Shown in pieces: positions 1 through 13,300 of a DNA stretch of 64,000 nucleotides. This DNA comes from Chamaea fasciata (taxonomy: Eukaryota > Chordata > Aves > Passeriformes > Sylviidae): positions 38,328,685 through 38,392,684 of the forward strand of contig JARCOQ010000004.1 of the NCBI GenBank assembly GCA_029207755.1, in the 5' to 3' direction. Under the pieces are notes generated by a model. That model did no database searches, was not told where the DNA came from, and saw only the letters and a list, made by a program, of their open reading frames with translations. The stretch's first letter is position 1. The number at the start of each line of letters is the position of its first letter. The translations under genes were made by a program, and so were the position numbers.

Positions 1-978
1 GAAACACTCTCAATCATGTGACTAGAAGCTAGAGAAGTCCAACCCATTTCCAATATGTTATCAGTCTTCACTTCTCTTTGATCATTTAATCAGCAGAACC
101 CAAAAATGCAAAAGTAACTATGTAAATACTTATATGTATAGCATGGTCATGACACAGTGGATCTCTTATCACACTAGCAAAGTACAAATAGCGGGAAAAA
201 AGGGAGAGATACAGCATGAAACTCACAGAAGCCACACATTCTGGCATGCTGCTAAATAAAAGTGTGATCTCATGACCTTTATTACATATATGTCAGGTGA
301 TTCAGATACCTTCTGCTCAATGACTGACTTTTCCAGGTCCTCCACAGTCATAAAGTAGTGGTAGGGAAGGTTTTTAAAAATATACAAAATTGACTGACTC
401 TCTACAGAACTAAGCAAACACCTGTGATTAGTGTACAGAATGATGTTGAAATGTTATTAAATATTTTTTTAAAGTTATTCTGATCTTGCTAAATAGCAGG
501 ATGAGTAGTAGCCTAATTTTTTAATGAATCCCTTATCAAGTAAGTTGTTCCACCAATCTCCAACTATTAATTTGAAGCTTAAATGAAAAACTCTATTAAC
601 ATTTTGTCTGCCCTCTCACTTATAATAGGGAAACATTGTTACAAGAACAGATGAGCGAAGAGACATGTGCAGTCTGGGATTTCTTGAAGGATGCATCCCC
701 AATAATGTCAGCCCCTCTTGAAGATTTCCTGAACACTGATGGTGGGTGCTTTTCCTGTCTCAGCTATGGGCATTATTCTCCTTTTGCTGCCCAACAGCAA
801 ACCATTGGGTTTGAAAATGCTGTGCTGTCTTTCTGGAGGTCTGGATGTAAGAGTCTGTGTGTGAGTGCCATTAAAAACCAACATGCCATCTAGCTCACTC
901 CTTAAATCTTGGTCCAGACTCTTCTCTGTTTAAAGGATAAATTCTACACATGTTACAACAAAATGAGATGAGCTTTGC
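1..978. other. AT-rich unique DNA, nothing recognised
   Basis: Apparently single-copy AT-rich sequence upstream of the solo LTR. The open frames at 223-417 and 636-893 are short, have no recognisable domain and no splice context, so I treat them as chance. The last six bases (973-978, CTTTGC) are the left copy of the LTR target-site duplication. Confidence 0.6.
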
Positions 979-1374
979 TGTTGAAGAATGGTTAGCAGAG
1001 CAAGGCCACAGATCATTAGAGGCCTTATGGCCCGATACCAAGTGCTAGCAGCCTACGTGCTGCTAAGACAAGCTGTCCTTGGGACAGCAGTAAGCACGGT
1101 TACCAGCCAAAGATAAAAAGAACTTGTGGTCAAGAGAGCGTAGCAGTAAGCACGTATACAAAGTTTTCAGCATGCCAAGAGGAGGAACCTTCTCACGCTT
1201 GATATAGCCAATCAAGTATAGATGAGTAGTGTATGCTAACCAATTATAATTTGACTAGTATGCTGAACGCTTCAGGCAAAAGTATAATAACGGATGTTAT
1301 GAGCAATAAAGTTGAACAATGCTTTACCAATCATATTGATTGATTGCATTCTTCCCTCGCCGAAATCCTCCGCA
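979..1374 (+). mobile_element. Solo LTR of a class II (ERVK/alpharetrovirus-like) endogenous retrovirus
   Basis: The 396-bp segment begins TG and ends CA and is flanked by a perfect 6-bp direct repeat, CTTTGC, at 973-978 and 1375-1380. Six-base duplications are typical of class II (beta/alpharetrovirus-like) integrations. The interior has LTR order on the plus strand: a U3 with a 13-bp direct repeat (1086-1098 and 1142-1154), two CCAAT boxes (1208-1212, 1240-1244), a TATAATAA box (1283-1290), an AATAAA polyadenylation signal (1305-1310), then a short R/U5. The compact TATA-to-AATAAA spacing resembles avian alpharetroviral LTRs. No gag, pol or env sequence and no second LTR lie nearby, so this is a solo LTR left by LTR-LTR recombination. 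It keeps many CpG dinucleotides while its surroundings are CpG-poor, which suggests a fairly recent insertion. Family name not determined. Confidence 0.82.
1283..1310 (+). promoter_or_regulatory. LTR TATA box and polyadenylation signal
   Basis: TATAATAA at 1283-1290 is followed 14 bp later by AATAAA at 1305-1310. In a compact retroviral LTR this places the transcription start close to the polyadenylation signal and makes R short. Together with CCAAT boxes at 1208 and 1240 this fixes the LTR orientation as plus. Whether it still drives transcription cannot be judged from sequence. Confidence 0.6.
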
Positions 1375-1380
1375 CTTTGC

Positions 1381-4300
1381 AAATGAATTTCTCAATTTAA
1401 AAGAATGGAAAAAGTGAAAGATCATGAGTGACTGATATTGCCTATCCAAGGGACTGTATTTCCAACTCATAATGTAGTTGGAAAAATGAAGTGTTTGACC
1501 AATACAAGGCTCTAGACCCATACAGAAGGGAAAACAGAATTTAATTTTCCTGGGTCAAATGAGAGAGGAGCCCAGATAGGCTTCTTTGGGTAACACATGC
1601 CATCTTGTTTTCACCCTTTTAATATACACATTTTATTTAAATAATTCTAAATTAATTTATAAAGCAACACTACTTCCATGGTAATTCTGGAAAAAAAAAT
1701 TCTTTCCTGAAGTCACAAAATACTCAGAGGCAGAGTCTGTGGTGTAGCTAGTCCTTGTGCATCTCATCTTTTCCACCTGAAAGCACTGAGAATCTACAAA
1801 GGTCCTGTCATTAGGAAAAATACTAGCATAAGTGAAATTCAAAACTGCATTGAGCAATTTATATTTTTTTATTATTAAAAAGGTTATTTTTTCCCTTATA
1901 GATAAGATTAAAGTAAATCAAATATAAAATTCTAGTAAAAAGGGAAATACACAGCTTTCCTCACTATTCAAACAGCTCAAGACACCTAACACCTTCAATC
2001 TCATTTTCAGATTTATGTTCAATTATGTTTCAATTATGTTATATATGATGGACTACCCACAAGACTACAATGTTGATAATTGTATTAACAAATCTATTAC
2101 TTTGATTATTTTGATTGTTTACTCTGATCATATTAGAATCAACCACTGTCCAGACAACACTTGGTGACAAGGAAATGGAATTCATCTACGGTGTTGAGAT
2201 ACGGATTACAAAGGAAGGCATGTAGTTTAAATAATTGGTTCAGATCTCTTATTTCTATGGGTAGGAGTTTGTGCAATTGGTGCCCTTTAATGTTTCAGTA
2301 CCTGAAGTTCATTTGAAGTATATTGAGTGGCTCTGTTTCTTCAGTATGTGTGGTCTGTTCTGCAAGTTTATAAGTAGACCAAACATAGCAAGCTTTAGTG
2401 CATATCTTATATACACTTTTGTATACAAACAACTAATTCTTAATCCTCCCTTTGTAAATTTATAAATTTTTTATGCTTCACTTTATTGATGGAAAACTGA
2501 AAGCAGAGAAGTGTGTAATGATTTTCTCCATAGAATACAAGAGTATGTTGGTCACAGCCTGGAGACGGGACTTGAGCATCCCAGACCCTGGGCTCTTCAA
2601 CAGCACACCCTGCCCTGAGCCTCCGGTCTAGTTATGCTGCAGTAATAGAGACTCATAGACCAGAATAATGTTCTCAGGAGAGGCCTAGAGGTTCCTGAAA
2701 TGTCACTACAACCTCTGTGGGACAAACAACATGCACAGATGGCATTCTGTTCCCATATGGCAGTATGAATGTATCGTTGGAGAAATTGTTCAGCTGCCAT
2801 CAGCTAAAGAAGAAGCCAAACTCTCTGGCTGAGGAGGGTGGTGGCTGGTGCCTTGCTGCAGTGAACCCCAGCTCTGCTCTGATCTTTCACACTCACCCAT
2901 GACTCTGAGCACAACCAGCCTTGGGCAAGGCTCCTAGGAAAACAGAGGGAACGCCTGTCAACTGGTCTACACGCAGATTTGGGGATATGTTTTTGTTGAT
3001 TTAGAAAGCTTTGTAGCTCTTTGGGTTGCATGAGTGAATTTATATTATCATCATGTGGCTTTCTAACACAATGGGTGATTGTTAAGATTCTCTGTTGGAA
3101 AATAAAATATGGAACATTGGCTAGCTAAAGAATTCCTCTTGCCTGCTGTTCTTCTGTTTGCCTAAGATTGCTGCATTTTTTTTGTGAAAAAGGACACACC
3201 TTTAAAATAAATCCCAGCTGGAATATTTTCACTAACCTTAAAGAAAGGAAGGGACAGGATCACAGCCTGGAGTTTTCACTGAAACTAATACAAGTGCAAG
3301 CGCTCTTTGAGGGAAAAAGGTAGTTTAAGGCCGTGTGAGGAAGAAGCACTTACCATTAATGGATCTATCGGTTTCTCCCACAGAGGTCAGAAAAAGACTC
3401 AAAAATGCATTGCTCTTTGCCATACTTATGTATTTTTGAATAAGGAGAGCTTGCAAGCTAGAACAAATGTCAGGGGTTTTTTGTTTCGATAGCTAAGGAA
3501 ATTGGCGTGATTTACTGATGATACAAAAATCCTTCCCCAGATTTCAGAGCTGGTAAGAACAGCAGGAATGCAACGCCAGTTTTTAAAATCATAATGAAGC
3601 CCTGATCTTTCAGTTCATCTGTTTTGCATCTTCTTCATGTCATTTTAAAATGTTCTGAGTGTGTTAGAGAGCTTTTTCCCTGTTGGTGCAGAGTGAATGC
3701 TAGGCAGGGGTTGTGTGATTGACAGCCTCAAGCCAAAGATAAAGGCATGGGGAAAGGCATATGTCAATATTGATATGATTTTCTTTGAACTTGAGAAATC
3801 AAACTGTCAAGCCGGGACAATCTAAGTGTAAAAAACCTTCAAAAATCCTTCTCATTTTTCTGTCAACAACATCACCACCACCTTTGCAATCACTAGGAAG
3901 TGTGGTATGTTATAGCTTTTAAAAAAACTGTATTACTGTACAACAACAAAACCCCCCCAAAATGTTGTCGTTGGGTTTTTAAAAATTATTATTTTATTCT
4001 TTTTTATTTTTATTTTATTCACTCAAGACTGAACATGAGGATGTCCCTGTTTAATTTGGAACCTCTTCAGACCTAATGGCAATTTTAGGTCTCAGCTCTC
4101 TAGTCAGCCTCTTCTACATAAAAGCCGGCCTAGACAGCACTTTCTTTTTAAAATAGCAAGCATTAAAGTCTTGCCTCATATCCAGAGGGCAAGTACAGTA
4201 CCTTATATAAACACTCAGCCTTGTTTTTCTCTGCATAGTTATATTGAGCAAGGCAGCTGGAAATACTCTAATATGTTTAACTTAGGAAACAAAATGGATT

Positions 4301-4815
4301 TCAGCTTGATTACTTTATATTTACCTTTCTTGTCAAGTTTTAAATGTCAAAAGATAGAATCTTTTGGCCCAGAGCCTGACCAGTATTTGCCTTCAAGACC
4401 TACCTGCTCCTAGAACAACAAAGATAAAAGAAGAGAGAAGGATATTCATCACATCTAAATTAATTTCTGCTTCACTGGCATGTTATTTAAATGTGATCTC
4501 CTGTTACAGGGATTTTGCTTTTTGATTTTCATTAGAGATATGAACTATATGATGGTTGCAGAGTTTTAGCTCTCTGTGTGTGCTGGAAACAGAGATTTGA
4601 TATGAAAATAGATGTTTCTGGACAGAAAGTATTGTTTTAGCTTTCCAGCTCTGTAAGAACACCATATTTAAAACAGTCTTAAATGAAAGGTACTCTGCTT
4701 AACCTATAACACTGTGTGAACCAACACATACAGGTAACCCAGGGCAACATCAAATCACAGCCAAAATGCTGAGAGTAGATTTATGTCATTACCTCGCTAA
4801 CAATGCTGGACGGGT
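1381..4815. other. Non-coding AT-rich DNA
   Basis: No domain-bearing frame was seen. The small frames at 2271-2465, 2597-2800, 2804-3031 and 4171-4413 have no family resemblance. There is a C-run/A-run near 3950-3962 and a T/A-rich low-complexity stretch at about 3975-4020. The 2560-2960 part is somewhat less AT-rich but was not recognised. Confidence 0.5.
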
Positions 4816-4947
4816 ACACAGGCTCTTGTTGCCTTGGGACACAGGCTCCGTGCTCTCTGGGATACAGGCTCCTGTTCCCTGGGGACACAGGCTCTTGTTT
4901 CCTAGGGACACAGACTCCCTGCTCCCTGGGGTCACAGGCTCCCTGCA
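4816..4947 (+). repeat. 23-bp minisatellite, about 5.5 copies
   Basis: Five tandem units of 23-24 bp plus a partial sixth share the core ACACAGGCTC followed by a TGTTCCCTGGGG-like segment. Unit starts are 4816, 4839, 4862, 4885, 4908 and 4932. Units differ by several substitutions, and unit 5 has one extra base, so the array is moderately diverged. There are no unique spacers, which excludes a CRISPR-like arrangement. Open frames on both strands (4766-4969 plus, 4781-4966 minus) merely read through the repeat. Confidence 0.9.
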
Positions 4948-4949
4948 GG

Positions 4950-7164
4950 TAGAGGATGAACAACATTAGGCATAATAAATGACATTTTTTCGTACTGACA
5001 TTTTTGGCATTCCCAGCTGCAAGGTCACTTTGAGGTAAACTTCTCCCTCCTCCTCCCTAAATCCTCCAGGTTTAGTTCTTTGCTCCCAACAAACATTAAA
5101 ACTTTCCTCTATGCGTAATCATACATTCATGCAGCATCAAAATAATTTTGGCTGCATTAGGTTAATTTGGGTTTTTTTGTGCCATTTTTTAGCATTCATG
5201 AGTGGTATTAGAACAGTATCTGTCATGTGGGAATTACTGCCGAGTTTTAGGCTTGCTAAACAAAATTATTTTGATCAAATTCATTCTTAACAGGATTGCA
5301 ATATATGGTATTTTGGGACATGCTATATCTGATACACTTCAGAACCTGGCTGGATGGTGGACAAAATGAAATGTATATGTTGAAACTTCCCAAGAGCAAC
5401 AGGCACAAAAGTTTGTGTCTTTTGGATCTCTTGAGGTCTGAAGGAAAAACTGGCTTTTCAAATTGGCAAGACAAGCCACCATGTGGGCAGGGAAACTTGG
5501 TACGAACAAACAGGGTGCAACAGCTTTCATTTGCTTCTTTTCACTTGCATTTATCTTCCAGCAAGCTCAAAGGTTCTGCAGAAACTCTCCTCGTGGCATA
5601 TGTACCTGTGTGTTCAGCTCCTGCTTTAATATGGTCCAGGAGCTTGCAAACACTCAAGCACCTGCAGAAACTTGGGTGTTTTCGTATTGGGGCCATTACT
5701 GAACCCTCTTTTATTTTTCTCGTCTGGAAAAGATCCTGGCCTTAGTTTTTCCCCTTGTTTCATTTTTCTTTTCAAATGTGTTGAGAGTTGATGAAATTGG
5801 TTATATCTGAGTCAATCAGAGCTTCAAATCACACCCAAATGTTGGATTGAACACAGCTTTATCCATGTGTCAGGGACTCCATACCAGAAGCTGGATTTTG
5901 ATGTCTGACTCAGCAGAGGCAATCACAAGAGCTTCTGATGTGCAAGTTGTTTACTCAAGGAACCACAGCATGTTAAATATTAAACAAAGTTAGGCAGAAG
6001 ACACAAATTCAAGGGAAGCTATCGAAAAAAATAGCCAAACTGCAGACAAGATACAGGGCTAGACCAGAGTTAAATCTGAGGGAACTGGTGGGGTTGTGGA
6101 AAACTCAGAGCTCTGGGAATGCTTGAATTTCCTCTGTGAGCTGCAGCAAGGCTGCTTGGTAACTACTGCCAACAGTGTGATATCAGTGAATATTGTAATC
6201 GCAAACAGGCCCAAAGTCAGTGCTGCAAAGTGCAGTAGAGTGTAGCTGGCCCCCCTCTCACACTTGCTGTGCTATGCTGTGTCGGATCTTTTGGGCAGAG
6301 AAGATACCTGTAGAATCTTTTTGGAATCTGTGAACTCTTCCACAGCTATACAGGAAATCTCATTACTTTCAGCACATTCCTGCACCTAATGAATATGCAC
6401 AGAGAGAACAACAAAAAAAAGATAGAAAAATACAGAAAAAATACAGAAAAAAAGACAGAAAAAAGACAGGTCTGACAAGTGCTGTATTTGCCACAAATAA
6501 GAAAGGACCCATAATTTTGTTTTAGTGCCAGGATAAGCAGAAAACATGTGTGAACTAATGGTCCAGTTTGAGATAAGGAGAAAGAGCTCAGAAAGTATTG
6601 AGTTTGCTTATTTCAGAAACTAAGCAAACAAAACAAATTTGCACTGGTGTCTACAGGTCCTGCTCAGTGTCAGTTAAAATAATAGATGCCATTTTCAAAC
6701 CAACGTTTTATTTAGTAGAAAACATTCTCTGACTTCCTCTCTTCTGTTGAAAATTATTTTTCTGATAATACTTCTCTTGAATGTCCCTTTCCTGCATCTC
6801 TTTTTGTTCCTACTAGACTTTGAGGGAGAGAAGGTAACTTTCAGGTAAAAGTGGCTTCCTGATTTTTCTATCATGCTTATATCCAGAGGGTAACATATTT
6901 ACACTCCAAGGAAGAAAAAAAAAAAGCCAAGAAATATGAAGACAGATTTTTTTTTTTAAATTAGATCAGGCAAAGTCTGACAGTACAATTACTTTACAAG
7001 GCTGTATATCCAGTGGGTCCTTCCCTTTCTAAAGGCTCACTGTGGGCCCTGGACTTGGTAGAACTTAGTCTGGAGGCACAAATCCTTCTTTGAGTCCCCC
7101 TATCTCATGACAGAATGCAAGTTCAACAGTTTAGATAATTCCAGCTGTGAAGCTTTGTATTTCA
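4950..7164. other. Non-coding DNA, with an A-rich imperfect tandem repeat at 6421-6470
   Basis: The 149-codon frame at 5296-5745 has no recognisable domain and its composition matches its surroundings; I regard it as chance. At 6421-6470 the units are variants of ACAGAAAAAA (about four copies) in an A-rich run. Nothing else was recognised. Confidence 0.5.
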
Positions 7165-7235
7165 TATAATCATAAAATCATAGAGTGACCAGGGCTAGAA
7201 AGCACCTTGAAGATCCAAACCCCTGCCTTGAGAGC
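7165..7235 (-). mobile_element. CR1 LINE 3'-end fragment
   Basis: The plus strand reads ATCATAAAATCATAGAGTGACC, then an AGGGCTAGAAAGCACCTTGAAGATC-like segment and CAAACCCCTGCC. This is the inverted form of the CR1 terminus: octamer tail, then the conserved GGAAGGGACCTTAAAGATCATC-like region. Only about 70 bp is clearly CR1. Sequence to the right may continue it but is too diverged for me to follow. Confidence 0.75.
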
Positions 7236-9778
7236 TTCCAGTAGCAACCTTTTCAGGTATTTGCTGACTCTTCTGGTTATTCCTGTTCACACCTATCCTT
7301 GCTTCCTCTGTGTGGCTGAAATCTATGTCCTGAAACCCTTTTTTCTGCCCTCTTCCTTTGTGACTCCCACAGGTCTGCACTCACATTGGTGTTCTCTTGC
7401 CTTTGATTATGTTCCATCTCTGCCAGGCTATGGTAACGTGTGTTCCTGTAATTGGTCAGTCCTGCACAGTCCTACCAGCACTGAGGCAGAAACAGGGGGA
7501 TTAGTTGGCCCTGCAGCAAGAAATTTATTGAACTCTGTCTTTGGAAGCTAGGGGACAGGAAGCAAGGAAGGAGGATGAGCTAGTGGTGGCAGGTTAAGCT
7601 CGTAGGGGGCAATTCACAGATTTGCATTTTATTTCTGAGGTTCCAGTGATTCCTTCTTCATATGAACTATCAGATAGGATTAAAAAGAGAGTGGATAAAT
7701 AATGCATGATGTTATTCACTGAAAAGATATTGCTAAAATTCACTTCAAACAGCATACTCTATTATATAGTTAGATTTTTCAGAGCCCTTCCATTAGTTCC
7801 CATTTAAACATGTAATATTTTCCAATTAAATGTGTTGGTAGGAATTATTCATTTTAATAATTAAAGCGTCTCCAGAGCTCCCTGAAGAGTGTTACCATGG
7901 AGGATTGGACCCTCTGCTGGGAACACTCCCAGCATGTTAGTGTACATTGTAGGCCAGCTGCTTAATGTCAGTCATGCAGAAGCATGAAATCCAATCCTGA
8001 GAAGCATTAGCATTGGTTGCATACAGCTGTCCTTTCTGCGGCTGGGCCAAAGTTAGATTTTTGAGGCAGCTTTTGAATTCTGGGGCTTTTGAAGCACCTA
8101 TGTGTAGGCTGCAAATCTTGTCTCCTGCTGTACCTTATGGTGATGGCTTCCTCATAGATTTGGTCTTCTTAGATTGCTCATCAAGAACAAAGTGAAGGCT
8201 TTTATGTTCCAATTATTTTGTCTTGTCTTACTTCTGGAAGACTGCTAGCCCAGACTCTTGACAAGTTGGTCTTGCCTCTCCTTCCACTAAGTCATGCTCT
8301 TGGCATGGCCTTCTTCTTTAATGACCAGAAATTAAAACCCCTGCTCATCATGGGTATTAAAAATCTTGTGGGATACTCTGCAGAGGAGGCTTTGATGTGG
8401 CATCCCTGGCCAATACTTCCATTTGCCACTGCCACGCAGCACATTGGCTGGCTACCAGTGGGCTTGTGTGGCTGTCACCCTCCCACTGGAGACGGCTGAT
8501 GCTTTGTGTTTGTGTGTGGGCACAAGAAATAAAACAGACAGACTGCAAAGCAGTTTAGAAACAAGAGATATGATACAAAATAAAGTTTTTTTACCATCAG
8601 AAGATCTCCAGTTCGTATTCATAGACTTAAGTTAAACTAAAAGAAACCGGACAAACAACTGAAGAAGAGAATCACAAGGTCCATGTATCCTTCAAATTTA
8701 ATGAAACTGCTTCTGGTTTTGTTTTGAATAAACAAAGAAGCAAGAGGATCAGATATTTTCAAGATATGGTCACGATATTGTGTTGTTTCAGGGAAGCATA
8801 GAAACCTGAAGGGAGATTTTTTTAGCTAAACCAAACAACTAAAGCAAAAAAAAAAAATTAAAGAGGCAAAATGTCACAGAAAAGCTGTGACAAAATAATT
8901 TAATTGTTATTACAGGTCTCTTTGCACTACTTTCTTATCTACAGACAGAAAAATCAGATTATTTAGAAATACTAATACCTCTTTAAAACATGTCAGCAGT
9001 CCAGACACCTACATTCTCCTAGGGAATCAATAATGATGTGAAATATTCAAATGTTTTCTTGGTCTGATTTTCAATGCTTATTTCATACCCTTATATCCCT
9101 GGAATGCTTATAAGTAAAATTCACAGTTTGTGTTTTTCAGGCTGTGATTTGGAGATGTACGAAAGTTTATCAATAGCGGGGAAATTATCAGTGGTCAAAG
9201 ATAAAAAAATTTGAATAATTTCGCATTGAAAGAATCCTTTAAAAAAGAGTTTTGAAACCAGCAGAATCCACTGGCAACCCCTGAGAGAATTTTTCATCTT
9301 GCAAATATCAGTCTAATTACATAAAATTTGCTGAAACCTAGACCAAACAATCAGGGCAATTGTTTAGTCATTCCATTAACAACCAGAAACCAAACTCTTG
9401 TCTGAAATTGGGATAGACTCTATTGAAAGGCTTGAAAGTTCACAACAGACAGGAAGATCACGTTCTACCTACATACCATATGTTTTTTATTCAAATGTAA
9501 CAATAAAAATCTTTCTGCTAGAAAGACCTTCTTTACAAGGACAAATAGATTTAATTGCTCCTGCTTTTCTGATATCTCTTTTCCTGTGAGAGACAAAATT
9601 TGGAATTGGATTAACTGTTTACTCATGGGATTTGGCCTGCTTAAACTTCTCCTGTATTGTAACTGGTTGTTAATGTGCATACAGTATATTAGTGGAAGTG
9701 TGCTTGTACACTTTTGTATCTGACAAGAGCCATTCTACAGTCAGTACTGACATCAAACCTTGCCCTATTTCTGTCCAG
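7236..9778. other. Non-coding DNA
   Basis: The frames at 7207-7551 (114 codons) and 8218-8499 (93 codons) carry no recognisable motif. A short poly-A tract lies near 8850. No transposon was identified. Confidence 0.5.
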
Positions 9779-10397
9779 GTGTTGGCTGACAGTGCACCAC
9801 TGCAGCAATGAAGCCATATCAAATCCTGGGCTGCATCCACTGGGACATTGCTAGAGACAGAGACAGGGGTCATCCCTATCTCCTCAATGCTTGTCAGGCT
9901 GCACCTAGACTATTGCATGCAGTTCTGGGCCCCACAGATCAAGAAAGATGCAGAAAAACTGGAGAGTTAAAGAAGGCTATGAAGGTGGTCAAAGGGCTGA
10001 GGAACCTTCCCTGAGGACAAGCTGAAGGAGTTTTGTCTCTTCTTCCTGGAGAAGAGACTGCTCATGGAGACCACTTGACGGTATTTCAGCCCCTAAAGGG
10101 TAGATACAAAAAGTTCTCTTCATAAGCAGACACAGGGAGAAGGCATGAGGCAATGGTGTTTGCACTGGGAGAGATTTCATATTGACATAAAAAAAGAAAT
10201 GTTCACAGTGAGGACAACCCATCACTAGAACAACTTCCCCAGGTATGAGGTGGAGTCCCTATTTTTGGAGGCTTTCACGACGCCTTTGGACAGGGTGCTA
10301 GGTAATATCATATAGCTTTCTTTTCCCACAAATATTGGATCAGGTGTTCCTTTGAGGCCCTTATCAATCTTGACTGTTCTGTGATTCCACAATCCCA
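9779..10397 (+). mobile_element. CR1 LINE 3' portion, 5'-truncated
   Basis: The segment follows the CR1 3' order: a TTGGCTGACAG-like segment at 9782, the GGCTGCACCTAGACTATTGC / CAGTTCTGGGCCCC region at about 9898-9933 (end of ORF2), an AAGCTGAAGGAG-like segment at 10020, GAGAAGAGACTGCTC at about 10052, and a terminal GACTGTTCTGTGATTCC at about 10372-10388. Several indels and substitutions break the reading frame, so it is an old, inactive copy. As usual for CR1, no poly-A tail or obvious target duplication is seen. Confidence 0.85.
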
Positions 10398-13300
10398 TGG
10401 AATCAGAGAAATATTAAACAGCCAGAAAATTTCGTTTAGATAATTCCACTCGTGTTTTATTTATTTTGTATGTATCAAACCCACAACTTCCTCTAGAATG
10501 TTACCTTTTCTTCATGTCATTGCAAAATTACTTGAGTGTGCAGAAAAAACAACATATTTTCTACTGAGCTTGGTGTCTGTCAGACAAGCTGAGCTAAAAA
10601 AAAAAAAAAAAAAGCTTTTAAAGCTTTTAAAGCTGAGCTTTAAAATTTATCTCCAGACAAAGCTAGAAATACTTAACAAGCATATTCACTAAGGATAGCC
10701 AGGAAGTAGTTCTGGATCTGCTCTTCTGTAGCCTGAATAAGTGCAGTCTGTTTCTGATGCTTTCTTCAATGCTTCTTTGCCAAAGAAATGACAGTCCATA
10801 ACTTAGCATAAAAATTGTGTTTACCTGCATTTCAATATCACTTGCTAACTCTTACGAAACTAAGTCTGGAAAGCGTCGGCACATAATTCTTCATGTTCTT
10901 TGTGTTCCTTAACTTATCACTGGCATCATCTGGTGAAAACAGACTGAGCTTAGTAGCACTGAATGAAGTACCAGACAGTAAAACTGGCTTAAAATACTTC
11001 TCATTTACAATTATCTGTATGGCTAAAATGATGTTGCACTCATTGATGAGAGTAGAGCAAGCAGCTAATTTCACTTATACATCTCAGTTTTAGCCCTGAG
11101 CCCTGATTTGCATTATCTATTTCCATCTTCTCAGTGACTTGCCTAGTCATGCTGTTTGCAGCTTCATTTAATACACATTAGTTAAACTGTGATGTAACTG
11201 GAAGAAGTGAATCAAACTAGGGACAAAAATAAGCAATTGATTTATAACATTTATAAAAGATAATCCACAGAACTGTCTTACTTTTTAAAAAATTATTTTC
11301 TCTGCTTATACTTTCTGAATACTGCAGGTTACTTCAGAGTTGCCTCTTATAACAATACTCACTGGTGCCTCTGAACTGTTGTAGCAAGGTCATAGGCACT
11401 TGGTCTTCTTGAGAGCCTCTTTTCTAAGGGAGGAGCTTGAAAATGGCCCCACGACAGAGAAGCCAGACTAACATCACTTGGGCAGCCACACATTCCTAGT
11501 AAGTATGGTACAGGAATACCAGCAGCTGGATACTCAAAGCTGACTAACTATAACAGAGCAATGTTCTCCCACCCACCTCTGGAGACCAGAATGGGGCAAG
11601 CAACTCCTGCCTTCTCCAGAGTCTAGGGGATTATTCCTAGTACACATCCAAGAACAAGATGGCAAAATCTAAAATCAGATCCTTGTCTGTCCTGTGCTAG
11701 GAGCCCCTGCTGCTACTGCCCTAGCTGTCAGCATTCAATCTTTTGGCACCATCTCCTCTCCCTGTGCCTGTCATGACCACAATCAACTTTCTTCCCTGTT
11801 GAACTGCTCTAGGCTGTGCCTGCAGCTGAGACATGATGGATTTCAGTGTCTCTTGGCTCAGACATGAGCAGGAAAGTCTCATTGGAAAGGTTGACAAAGT
11901 TTATAATCCTCCAGCCTGTACCTCAGAAGACTTACTTGTTTGTGAAATTGTTCTCAAACCTCTGAAGTTAACAGCATAGTATAAAGGCAGACCAGCATTC
12001 ATTTTACTACTTCTGCCTTAATACATCATGTTGTGAGCTACAGCCAAAGAGGAATGAATTTCCAAAAAGTTAAGTCCACAGGATCAGTTCTGATTCCATA
12101 GGAACTCCCTGTATCTAGTGCTCCTTTTGTAGGCCCAAAGCTTGCAACTGATTAGATCCTCAGACACATGAAGATGCATGAGCTGTGATTAGGCTGAAAC
12201 ACAGACAATAAATAAGCTTAGTAGCTCATAACAAATGAAAATATTTGGCAAAATCATTTATGTCCCCACAAATATTTTACTTATCTTAATTTCTCCACAA
12301 CTCTTGGCCATGGGTTCCTCAAGGAATACAGGACCGCCAAGCCTACAAGGAGATTTCTTGCCAATATGCAGTCTCTTCTTGTAGTTTCTCTTCTTGTCCC
12401 CTCAATTTCCAGTATTTTTCCTTTGACAGCCAGTCACACCATTAAACAAGAGCTCTGTACGAAGAAAACACCTTTATTTCTCACTGCGTTATCACCTCCA
12501 GGCTTGTAAGACTAGTAGTCATATATCAATCTTTGCCTAACATAAAAAAACCCCAAATATTATTTTGGACAACACTTTTTCTTGAAACTCCACCTGTCCT
12601 GTTTACACAAGCTTCACCTCAGTGGGAGATTTTCAAGATAAGCGTGAGTCTGCACCATCACAGCTTGCATGAATGCCATTGTGTGGGAGAAGTTAAAGAT
12701 GAAAAGTTTGTGTTCTGACAGAATCAAACTTAAGGACCAACTGCATCAAAGAGAGTTTCATAGCAGTCTGATAAGATACCCTTAGTGGTACTGCACACTT
12801 CATTCTCTTTCACAATCAGAAAGTTGACAGTGGCACCACTCATTGGCCAGTAAGGGCAACAAGTATGGGAAGTGTATGTGAGGGAAAATGGGGAAAGCAA
12901 GACAATCAAGGAAACTTGTCCTGCTTGCCAGTTCCTTGTCTCAAGCAAAAAATCTCTGATGTGAAGTTTGGCAGGGAAGGCTTGGAATCAGGTTGTCAGG
13001 TGCTGCCAGAGCTGGTTCAAGGAGATGAGATGTTCAAGCAAGAGGCGTTGTTCATACTGGAGAGCTGAAACACATTTCTCTAATGCCCTTCTTAGTATCT
13101 TCCCTGACAGCTAATGAAATAATTAGAATACATGTATATATAGTCATTACTTACACTTTTCCCCAACTTGGTGCTGTGGATCTGGCCTGTTTCTTCTCCA
13201 CTCATCTCCCACTCCACCCACCTCCAAATGTCTACCAATCTGTGACATTTTTTGCTCATTTGTTAACGGTTGTGCCGGCTGGCCTTCCTGTGCATGGAAA

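Noticed and set aside
4816..4947. CRISPR-like direct repeats
   Set aside because: Units are contiguous with no unique spacers, and the genome is vertebrate; this is a minisatellite.
5296..5745. 149-codon plus-strand frame
   Set aside because: No domain, composition like its surroundings, overlapping frames on both strands; most likely chance.
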